Shown here: positions 22,411-34,400 of the stretch, piece after piece
Layout of the letters: each line of letters begins with the position of its first letter
Numbering within the stretch: position 1 is the stretch's first letter
Source: Strongylocentrotus droebachiensis
Lineage: Eukaryota; Echinodermata; Echinoidea; Camarodonta; Strongylocentrotidae
Reading direction: 5' to 3'
Length of the DNA: 64,000 nucleotides
Assembly (NCBI GenBank): GCA_035222895.1
Contig: JAVYIG010007909.1
Span: 1-64,000, forward strand
The notes under the pieces: model-generated
What the model was told of the DNA's origin: nothing
The model's input: the letters and a program-made list of their open reading frames with translations, nothing else
Databases searched by the model: none
Program-made: the position numbers and the translations under genes

Positions 22411-25400
22411 CGAAGGGGGGGGGGTTTTAGGTTTTTTTTAGGGGGGGTTTACATACATTAAAATACCAAAGGGGGGGGGTTTGAACCCCCAAAACCACCC
22501 CCCTGCGTACGCCCCTGCCTGCAACCAAGGACATCTTCAATGTGCCTCCTCTGATGGCCGCCATCTAAAACACCCCTCCCTTCGCCAGCCCCTAGTGACG
22601 TCTAAACTACCGTCTCCTGTGTCATTTACAGGATCCAAACCTTTCAAGAGGCCCCCCTCCCCCACCCCCCATGTCAGGTTATTTCCGATGCCAATATGAT
22701 TCAGGGACCCAATGCTTCGTGGAAGGTCATTGGTAACTTCATTTGCTACCAAGGGCTGTATGTATCTTCACGATCCATTGCACCAGTTGCCATCAACTCT
22801 ACGTCGGGAAAACCAACCGAAAGGGTGACCGAACATCAAAGATCAAGGCGGCTGGCCTCTCGTAGCACAGCACTTCAACAGGTTCGCCCACGACACAAGT
22901 GACTTCCAAGTGAGCCTCCCCATGGATGACTTCCAATCAGATGCGACAAGGAAGGGAAGAAAGGAACGTTCGAATGTATCCAACCTCGTGGGAAGAAAGT
23001 TCCTTTATTTCACATCGTATGATTTTTATCTTTCTCTGTATTTTTCTCCTTTTATTTCTACCAGTTCTCTTTTCTCCCTTCTCTTTGTTTCTTGTTTCTT
23101 TCTCTGTTTTCCCATTACTTTTCTATATCACTTTCTCTTTCTTTATTCTTCTCTTCCTTCTAACTCGAACTCCTTTTTTCCGTTCTCCATCTCCTGTCCG
23201 CGCATTTCTAGTTCTTTTCTTTGCTGGTTCTCTTTTGTTTTGTCTTCTTTTTGTGACAGACATCCTTGCTCTAAGATTTGATTGGTCAAAAATTTATTAC
23301 ACAACTTTTTTTTTTTTTTTTTATAGAGGAGGGAGTTGTTAGTTTTAAAGTTTAGGTTGAGGATGGAGGTTGGTCCAAGGTCAAGGAGAATAATTCCACT
23401 AGTGCTGGAATAATAGCCATGAAGCCTTTTGTCGTCCAATAGTACAGCAATCTTCATCCTTAATTTCGTTTTGACAAATCTATAGGATTGCTGTTAGAAA
23501 CTAATGTTAATTGAAGGACTTACAACTCCCCTTTTCCGCTTTTCTGGAAGACTGTGACATAATTTACCCTGATTTGTAATTTAGAAAACCTACAAGTAGG
23601 GACACATTTTTTGTCCTTGGGGTACATTAGGACTATAGTAAATGTATATAGTCGACAGTCTTTTCGACAAGTATGCTGCGACGCCCCGATCATGCCTAGC
23701 TATGAGTATTGCATGGGTAAGGGATGTACCGATGTAAGCAGAACTGTGTACCATATATATTACACTCGTCCGAATTTCTAGAGATTGAAGTTTATGCTGG
23801 TTTACATATTCATATCATTCTCTTTTATCCTTCTGCTATAATCGCATTAATTTCTAATTAATATCCCATATTTTCATATTCAATCACTTTTAATACGTAA
23901 GGCAGACAAAGTCTAATATTCCTGGAAATTGTGCGTTTGACAGCAGCAATTGATTGATTAATCCAACCTTTTTTTCAGGGAGAGAGAAAATTTGTTCTTC
24001 ACTTTGCATGTCGAGCGGGATTTTTTTATAATAACATAATTACTCCCCAGTGACATTTCATAAATAGAGAGGCTTTATTTTAATTCATATATTCAACCGA
24101 GACGTGATAATAGAGAATGCAATTATTATTCAGACATCGAAAATGATCTATGATGTTCGGAATTTTTGTCTTTGAATGAGGACAAAAATTTCAATCTCGA
24201 TCTTATCCCCGCCACAGCTGCTTTTGTTACGAGTGTTTTCACGCTAATCAAGGGCCCTGATGATAGTATATTTTTTTCTCCCGTTAATCTATCCACTTTC
24301 AGAAAATTGAAAAGATTTTGTTAAGTTCCAATCCACCCCTTTACCTGTACAAGGACTTTTGCGCGAGAATTCTCTTATATTGTCTTTCCTTAACAAATAC
24401 ACAAACGATTCAGAAACGGCTTGACATGTTTACGAAGAGTTTGCTTCATTTTACGGCTACAAACCAAACATAAAAACAGCCCCAGGCAATAACATTACAC
24501 ACAGCCGACAGTATGTTGGGAGACAGAAAGAAAGAAAGAGAGAGAACACTGATATAATCATTGGAGCAGAGAAAATATTAATTCTTCCGAACAAATCCCT
24601 GCCTATTGTGCAAAAACAAATTATTTTGCAGAACAGAAATAGAGAAAAGGGGAGGTGAATGGTGGCAAAGACGAGATGAAAAGAGAAGCGTTAGCGAGCA
24701 GAAGAAACAGAATCGGCATTTAAGTTAATTGTATACAGTATATGTCGGCTATTCACTGAGCGAGGTTTGGGAAGGATAAATTATCCCAGATTGGAGCGGG
24801 AGGGGTGAAAGGAATGAAATAGAGGGAGTGAGATTTGGGATGAGGGGCATTGATGAGGAATCGGTGGGTGCATTGGTGCCCGAGGCGTGAAGCCCTGTTA
24901 AGGAGCTCAGTCCTGGTCTTAATCCTTAAACAATGTATCTACCAGACCCTCCGACTCCAAGCCTTCTTTTGTACCCCCACCGAAAAGGAGATGGGGTAGA
25001 GCAAAGCTCAAGGGACTGGTTTTAAACCGACTATCTTGAGCGTCTTCTTCAAGTAGATAATCAGAGACAATGGCGGGCTTCTGTTGTTACTTTCTAAGCA
25101 CTCCGATGAGATTCCGTTATAAGGGTGTCCGCTTCTCCCGCCTTTCAATCTCTATATCCTTACTTTAACCATGGTTTAACTTTCTTTCGCCTTGCCTGTC
25201 TTTTTCTTCAACAACTCCCTGCTTCCTAGACCACTATATTAATAACCCAACACATTTTTGTTTACTTGTTCCAAATCTCACATCTACCCATTTAGAATTT
25301 ACCTAAAACTTGAGATGAAATCTGGGGCGTTCATTGATCTGCAAGAACCCATGAAACTGAAAAACAAATCCTGACTTTGAAACCCTTGGAGTGGACTCTC

Positions 25401-28400
25401 TGGCAGGCTTCGTGTAATCTGTGCCAAAAAGTTGATGTAATTTAGACGGTAAGAGAAAATAAATAAATCAGGGCTTCCTATTACCCCATTCCTATAAATC
25501 GGAAGTATCATTAATGTGTTTGATGTGTTTGTTTTTGTACTGCTTCTAATGATTTATCTGTTTAACTCCCTTAAGTGCCATCGAGATGCAATTCATGAAA
25601 CTGTCTGGAGGAAGTGGCTTCATGACAGGGGGTAATTTTAAGACTAATGAGTTTCTGTCGGAAAAATCTTCTTAGATTGGAAATAAATAAATATCATTGA
25701 AACACAATGTGTCCGCGGTAATTACATACCTGATTATTAAATTCCAAACATTTTCAGAACTTAAAAGGTACAGTACATTACATTATAATTATAACGAAGG
25801 ATAAAAAGACAATGAGGCAGAAATGAGGATTTTTTTGTTAAAGAACTAAGAGAACGGGAAAAATCCAGATACCAAAACCAAGAATCTAAAGATTTGATTT
25901 GATGTACATATCTCAAAAGGATAATTTTGAGCTTTTTCTCTGTTGAGAAAATTGCCTGAATTGCACGAGACCTCTCCACCATCCTTTTCAGTCGATGCTA
26001 TCACTTCATTCTCCCTCTCTCTCTTCCCCCTCCTCTCCCTCTCTCTCCTTCTCCCTCTCTCTCTCTCACTCTCTCTGTCTCTCTCCTATATCTAGATCTA
26101 GGCCTATCTTACTATATATCTATCTCTCTTTCTAGCGCTGTCTCTTCCCTTTCTAAATGTCTAAATGAATGTTTTAATAGTGTTTTTCTTTGGAAGGCAG
26201 TCATCCACGACAGAAACTTGCAATCGGCTTAATTCGGGTTGTAAGAAATATATTCTAAACATTCTGTTCTGTTTTGATCCATGGTAACTGGTGATACATG
26301 GAACGTTTTGGTAAGCAGATGCATATAATATGACGATCATGTTATATAACAATTTCTTCATGGGCATCACAAGGACAATTTCAGTGGATGGGGCGGAGAG
26401 CCTGATCACAAAAAAGGAAATAATGCCACGTTTTCCATTAAGGAATAAGAAATATTACTTTTTTATTTCCTTCAAGGTTTGAGGGAAGAAAAAAAAATCA
26501 TCAGGCAAACCGAGATGACTTTTCTGATCTCGGAGATTATGGCATGGTTACAGCAGTATTAGAAACATTCTGTGCCACAAACTTGCTCATTACAAGAAAA
26601 TAGTATTTCTTAGCAATCAATAAAACAATGATATTTTGTATAAATTAAAATAAAAGGTTCTCCTATCTGAAGAATTAAGATATAAAATAGAAACAAACCT
26701 GAATACTTGTTAACCGTTTTAATTGATTAATCATTTTTTTTGCGGGGGTGATATCTTCAATTTACAAAAAAGACAAATCTAGATTTTCATAAAATCTCTC
26801 AATAGCTTGAAAATGCGATTATCCTTCCTGAAATTCATGAAATTATATTCCCCGTGCAAACATTCATAAGTAAAATATGAGGGATTGTAAAGATGTTGCT
26901 TTTGCAAGGAACCAAAAGAAAAAGTGACAAATCTAAATTTTGTAGATCAAAGTAGTGCGACTTCACCGTAACCACTCAACTGTCGTATTTTTGACGGAAT
27001 TTCCCAATCTATATTACATTTACTTAAAAATTTATCGTGCAACTACACATGCGACTACAAACCTACATAACTTTCATAAAGGGGGGGGGGGGGGGTTATA
27101 CTCTATGTTTAGCAATTGAAATATTTGCGGTGTGCGTTTAATTATGTAAAATCATTCGTGTTTAAAAGGCGCTTCTCGGCGTGCATATTTTTAGAACTTT
27201 TAATCTTAACGATTTAGCACGTAAATTTATTATACCATTTAAAGGTTTCTCATTTTAGATCACATTACTGCTTTTCTATAAAAATCCGGAAAAAACATTT
27301 TCGCATTCTTTGAAACCGCTCCAAAGTAAACTGCTAAGATCAGTCTAATAGTCTTACAGGAGTGGTTTACATTGAAGAGCTTAAAATACCCTTTTTTAAA
27401 CAAGGTTTGATGTTGTTTTTCCGTTTCCTTTTACATCGTTCTTTTAAAACCCATGTCCAATTTATCATGATTTTGTTGTTGTTTTCTTTTAACTAAAGAG
27501 GCATTCAAGTACACATGACTCTACACCTTCTTTGTTTTTTAATTGACGACAAGATATACATGGCGTCTTTGGATGTGCAACGCTGAAATACTTTCAATCT
27601 ATTGTTTAATTTGTGTTTTATACTCCGCTTTTGCACTGACCATCATTTCACTTAGAAACTTGTGATCATTTCATATTTTAGACCCTGTCAAAAATATCAA
27701 ATTGCTTAATTCTTTATCTTGTTGTCGTTGTTGTTGTTGTTCTTCTTGTTCTTCTGCTTTTCAACTGCTTCTTCTACTTATTCCTATTATTGTTATTGTT
27801 ATTATTATTCTCATTATGATTATTATTATCATCATTATCATCATTATTTTCACCATGATAATTATTAGTATTATATAGTATTATTACTATTATCATTATT
27901 ATCATTATCATTATTATTATCTTTATTATTAGACAAGATCGAGAGAACAGTGAATTTATGTATCTGTGGGTAAAGGGTTTTACATTAAAAAAACGTAAAG
28001 CTACGGTCACAAAGGTTCGTACGAACGATGCATCGTACGAATCTCCCTGTTTTCCCATGGTCTTCCCGAATTTTCATGGTCTGAAAATCGTTTGTACGGC
28101 GTTCGTAGTAGTTCGTAATGGCATTTGTGATCGAGGCTTAAGGGAGAGGAATGGAGGGGGAGGGGTATTGCAACCAATAAAAAGTTACTTCATTCATCAA
28201 TGAAATATAGTTAAAAAAGAGGATCATATACAAAATGAACATCATGAAATGGGGAATACGAAGGGAGGAAAGATATTTATGACGCAAAGGAGATGGTAGC
28301 AGCTAGAGTAAGAAAAACAATGGTAAGGTGGACAAAATAAAAGGTGAGAGATTGGCATGGCTTAATAAATACACTTGTCCATTTACGTGATATTTTGTAA

Positions 28401-31400
28401 GATATAGAAAAAAGGGAAAGGAAACATTTTTCCATCCATGGTAGTGATGGGTCTCTAGAGACTGGTGGTCAGCGCTTGATACTTTTTGTTTTCCTTTTGT
28501 GTATGTGTTATTCTGTTTTGTTTTTATTTGTCTCTTTTATTATCCCCCCCCCGAAAAAAACAACCTTCGTCTGCTCCAGTATGCCCATCTTCACGCCAGA
28601 CTTTAGGGCCCGCTTAATTAATACCAGCTGTCGGTCCATCTGACAAAAGTCCAGAATTTGCCAATTTTGTTTTTCGCCAGGTGAAAAATGATCTATTCCT
28701 ATACATCTCCATGCATACTCCAGATCCGCCTCTTATTCACTTGCCGCCTTTTTGACGGTTATGTGTTTTTCTTCTGCTGCCTATATGACAATCATTACAA
28801 GAAAGGTTGTTTAAAAAATGTGGACCTCAATTATTAAAGTCAATATATATTAAATAAGCCGTTTCCACTGATTAATAATTCGATTGGCGGTGTGTTGTTA
28901 ATCAGACATATCTAAACTGTTAAATGCGATTTCTAAATTTGTATTGTTAAACTGTAATGTACTACTTTTCTATGTTGTTATCCAAATAGAAATAAACTTA
29001 ATGTGGAATACTTTCTTCGGGAAATGTCCCGATATGAACTATATCGGGACCCAAATCGAATGACATGCGTATTTCAAACAATAACGATAAAATGCATTAA
29101 CTTTTTTTGTCCAGGCGAACAATCTTATATGTCCAGGTACGCAAAATGAGAAATAAAACATCAGCCAGAAGACAAGGGCTTCTTCTCTTTCCCCTTAATA
29201 TGATGTCATTTTTTTTCGGGAATTCCATTCTCTTTTATGATGATAAATTAAGTATAAATTGACTCAAACTTGAGACAGAATGAACACAGACGAATACAGG
29301 GAAATTGTGATTGCAAGCAATGCCGACTTTTGTGAAAACTGCTAGAAATTGCAAATATTCATATCTTTCGGGTGATTTCATATTTCAGAGAAAATGAATT
29401 CCATTTCTGGCATTGCAAAAGATAGATTTAGAATGAATTAATGAATCATAAAGAAACAAACAAAGGAATACAAGGGCATTAAGCAACACCGAGTTCTGTG
29501 AAAACCGCTAGTACTTCGAAAGCCACGGAAAGAAATCAATGGTGACCCCAAAACCACAAGGTTTGGACGGTCAAATCTGGACATAACGCTTGACCACGGC
29601 ACTGGTCAGCAAACAGTAGGTCATAATTCCTGTTGCTTTTTCTTGTTATTGAACTTTTATAACACCACAATAACGCAGTATGCAATGAGTATTGTGGCGA
29701 TATCTTTTCATATACTATACATGTAGGTACATCGACATGGCTGAGGTGCTAGATGGAGCATGTATTTCTGAAGCTGGTGCTTTTTTCACCATGCAGTTAG
29801 ATTTTGTTTCACCAACATTTCCTCTTGGTTCTTTATCTTCCTTTTTCCCATATTTTCCAAATAAGCATTCTGTTTACTTCAGAAAGCTGTGATTAGTCAG
29901 ATGAGAAGTGTCATAAAATAATTTGGACTGGAAGTATGAATCTTATTTTAGAGACTTGGGTATATGCTTCGATTATGGTCAATGAGAATTATTGCGTTCA
30001 CATTTTCATATAGGTCTTCAAATCAATATAGAATCATGGCTAATAAACTTGAGTAAAATTACCCTTTTAACGTGATTGAACAATTTGTATCATGAGATGT
30101 ATAAATTATAATCCACTATATTCTTATTAAAGAATAAAATAATTAAATATGATAATGATCAGATCTTGATGGGTTGTGTTTAGCAATGACCAGTTCTTAC
30201 CAAAAAAAGATATCTGCCTATCATTGGTATAAACCTTACGTTCTTTACTGTTTTCTGAGAAAGCGCGGGGGAGTACACAAAAAGTAAACTGGTGTCATTC
30301 GAAATTCTAAGAACTTTAAGCTTTTGTGAAGTGCCTTGAAATACCTCATCTAAATGTATATTATCATTCTTATTATTAAGTGTTTGTCTTAACATGTGCC
30401 CCGGAGGGGGAACGAGAACTGAATATTTGTTTAAGTTTGATAATCACAACTATATGTCATAAGTGTGCTAAGTTTATATAGGTAAAATAATGTTCTTTAA
30501 CCTCGTAGAGTAATCTTAAATATATGTTTTCGTTCACATGCAAAGTCTCGAAAGAATGACAAATATTTCTTCTTCTTGATTTTCTTTGCTTTCTTTTTTT
30601 CTTCCTTTTTTGATATCAAAAGATATCTAATCTAGACAGGTCTATAAGCATGATATTTGTCACTCAATATAGATATTAAAAAGCCCCAAAGATCACTAAA
30701 CCGTGTTAAACTCTTTCATGACACGCTCCATGTATTATTCTACGTAATAAATCAAAGTTTATCAAATGCATGTTCTTAATTATTTGAATAGTAAACAAAT
30801 TAGTGTACACGCATAGATCACTCATAGTTGTGTAATCCTTGTAGAGTATGACACTGTATAATATGGATGTAATTACTATGTTCGGCTTATTTACGTTAGG
30901 TTTACTTTACTGTATATTCTGTTCTCATATTTGCCAATACAATATAGCGTGTGTGTTTTTTGGTCATAGATACTAAACTAATTTTGTTTAAAGTGTAATC
31001 TTCAGTACTCAATCTCTTTGGAAAAAATTGTCTCAAAGAACAAAATTCAAGAAAATTCAGAAAGTTATGGACTAATCTCAAATTATCATTATCATTCCTC
31101 TTTCTATCTGACGCCCCCATTCCTTCTCTCCCTCCCCTCGTCTCTCTCCCTCTATCTCTCTGTCTCTCTCTCTCTCTCTGTCTTTCTCTTTCTCTCACTA
31201 TTTCTCTCTCTCTCTCCTTTTCTATGTATGGCATACCGCTATAATTGCACCCTAGTCACGCCTCTGACTATTTTCTATACGCCTCTGGTCAACTCATCTA
31301 TCTCTGTCAGGGAAATTAGCTGATCATTAGTCATTCCTGTCTCTCTGTACAAGATGCTTCAAGATTCACTTCAGACTTTCAGTTCATTTTATACTTCTGA

Positions 31401-34400
31401 TTTAACAATCTTTCTACGTAATAAATATTTTAAGTCGCCCATTCCCTCTCTCTCCCTTACCAAACACACCCACACCCACACTTTCTCTTCCGCTGTAATA
31501 CATGTATATAAGCTGTCTTTCTCGAAACCCTAAATTAATCGGTATCCCTCTTGCTTACCTCAAAGCATATCCATCTTTCCTACCACCAGAGTTATATATT
31601 CAACAAAAAAAGACCACTTTAGGTTTTAATTTAATGAAATATTTAACACGTGACCGTGTCTTCGTTTAAAAAACTACGCAAACCTTACCAATCCCAATCT
31701 CTCTCTCTAACTCTCTCTCTCTCCCTCCCTCTCATTAACACCCTTGCTACAAAACACACAACCCTATAAATACCGATTGTTCAATGGCTTCTGTTTTTAC
31801 ACAGCTTCATCTACTCTATAATCAGTTGTCATTCTAAACACACCCATCAAATAGAAACCCTATACCTGTATTTCAGCAAACTACACCTACACATAATGCA
31901 TAGAGCAAATACAAATTGAAGGGGAACTGTGAGACAGTTTGTCCCCATTTCAAAGTTTACCCCTCGTATCCGGCCTGAGAAAAAGAAATGATTTATGTAA
32001 AAACTCCTTATAAACATGATTTCCCTCCTAGTCCTACATATTCTACTCTACTACTTAACAATGCTCAAACTTAGACTGGATTCCATTTAACATTTTACAA
32101 ACATAGAATTAACTTATTTTTGGAAGCAGAAAATTACTCCAACTGTGCTAAGTAATACAATATATTCATAACATTTTGAATAGAATTTCTAAATATAACA
32201 TTTCCCATTTGAACAGAAATCACTAGGCGCCTGGAAAGCACTTGGTCCTTTAAGTGCAATTATTATTATGCTGAAATGAAAAGTATTACGTTCCCTTGTT
32301 AGAAATGCGTTAGAAAGTAAATGTTGTCTAACTATTGCAGTGTACTAAAGACTTTTTTTTTTAAATGATGAATTATTTATTTTACGTCACTCTTGGTTGT
32401 CAATTCGCCTAATTTCTACAATCTAGCGTTCTCAAGCAATGAATATTATGAATAACATTTTCTCAGTTGAATTTATAAAGACACGCACTTTTTGTCCATT
32501 TTATTTTCGATAATAGAGCGGCAGCACCATCAGCATAGTTAGTCGTATCTCTTTCCTTGACATTGCAACGCTTAGATTTACATGTTTTCGATGAAATCAT
32601 CAAACACAAGTGGTCCAACCATTCTCATCAAACACTAATTGCATGATATACAATATCAATGTCTGGTGATCCCATGATAATAATAAGTACGATTTCGTTG
32701 AGACAATTTACATGATTTGGGACCTGACAAAACACAACTCTCAAGCGAAGAGCATTTGACACATTTGATCGACAATAATTCAAAAGTTAAAATCTGATCA
32801 AAATGATCTCTTTGCTTTGTTAAGTTAACTAGTACGGAATTATAAGTGAGTAAATTGCATTTCTAGATTTTTTTGCTCAGCTCAAGCGGGTTTTCTTCAC
32901 TTGATAACAGCTCACTTTCACTTTTTGACAAAAAGAGGATTTCAGCTTTTTGACAACTTAAGACCCCACACCTGTGTGTATCAGCGATTGATTTCAGCAC
33001 ACAAGAATCATTTTGCACATGTCACCTGATATGAACAATTCCCTTTTCTTGAATTATTGATGAGAATGGGTAGTAAAGGACGATGTGGAAAGGTATATGG
33101 AATTAATAGTCCTGATTTTTTATCTTGAAATGTGACAAGCTTACCCAAAGTTAAAAAAAAAAAAAATATTCAGGGAGTGTCCAACGTTACAACTGACATG
33201 AGCTTACTTTTTAGTTCTCAAAAATTGTAAATGTATTATTTTTTATTCAATATCATTATCATTTATTACAGTTTTTTAAATTATAATTATCATCATTATC
33301 ATTACTATTATTATTATTATCTTTATTATTATCATTATCATTATTATTATCATTATTGTTTATTATTTGTATTATCATCATAGTGATCATTATGTGTTTT
33401 ATTATTACTACCATTATCATTATCATCATTTTTTGTTTTTTGTATTATCATCACTTTGGCATCGAGTATAATGGTGCATCTTATCATAATTTTTTCTGCG
33501 GTTGAATTGCGGTTATTTCAGCATGTCAACGTTTTGCATTGAACTTTGAGAAGTTTAGGCTCTCTATAAATCCCCCCTTTTTAACCCTATTTTGTAGTTC
33601 CTTTTGTAGTTACGAACTTGTTAATTTAATTACTCATTAATTCTAAACATCACTTGAAGGGTCCACACTTGTACAATCATTGCTCCTTAGTGGAACCCTC
33701 TTTCCAACGTGTATTCCTAAATTGTTGTAAATGTTTATAATTGATTTGTAATGTTTTGTTGGAAACATAAATAAATTTAATTGAATAATAAATGTTAAAA
33801 CTAGTTTAGAGGGTCAAAACAAAACCTTACCATAGAATCTTCAGTTTGAAAGCAAAATAAGTAAATATTGTATTTAAATGTTGACATAATTGCAATCAAT
33901 TTACAAGTGTCATTGTCGAATTATTATATTTACGTGTGGGTGTGTGTGTTGGTGAAGGAGAGAGAGGGGATGCGGAACTTAAAACATTTATTACGTAGTA
34001 AATATTTAATACGTACTAAATTAATATAGGCTATATTACTTTGGGTAAATATATATTATGTTGCTCTCAATACATGAATTATATGGTGATGACTTTACTT
34101 TAATTAACATGGTTTTACATTAACTTCTTTCAGTTTACTTTAATATTTTCTATAATTTTCTTGCAAGGTAGTGTAATGATGTTCAAAGAAGATTGTTTAT
34201 TAAGTGATAACTTACATAAAATCCTTTTTTTTTAACGCTTTACGATTTTCAAATTTTGAAGATATACCTTAGGCCATTTCTTATAATTAAAAAACCCTCA
34301 TGCACACAAATTGCTTTCATTTTCATACATAATTGACAAAATGCTTCTAAAGAGATCTATTACTATGTGAAATCTTAGAATTTCTTTTTTTAAATGCAAT

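Noticed and set aside
22910-23342. 123- and 138-codon hydrophobic frames resembling membrane proteins
   Set aside because: The T/C-rich composition produces Phe, Leu and Ser in any frame; two overlapping frames look equally hydrophobic.
29520-29890. Possible coding remnant near CATGGCTGAGGTGCTAGATGG
   Set aside because: A 66-codon frame with no recognised domain and no consistent splice sites.
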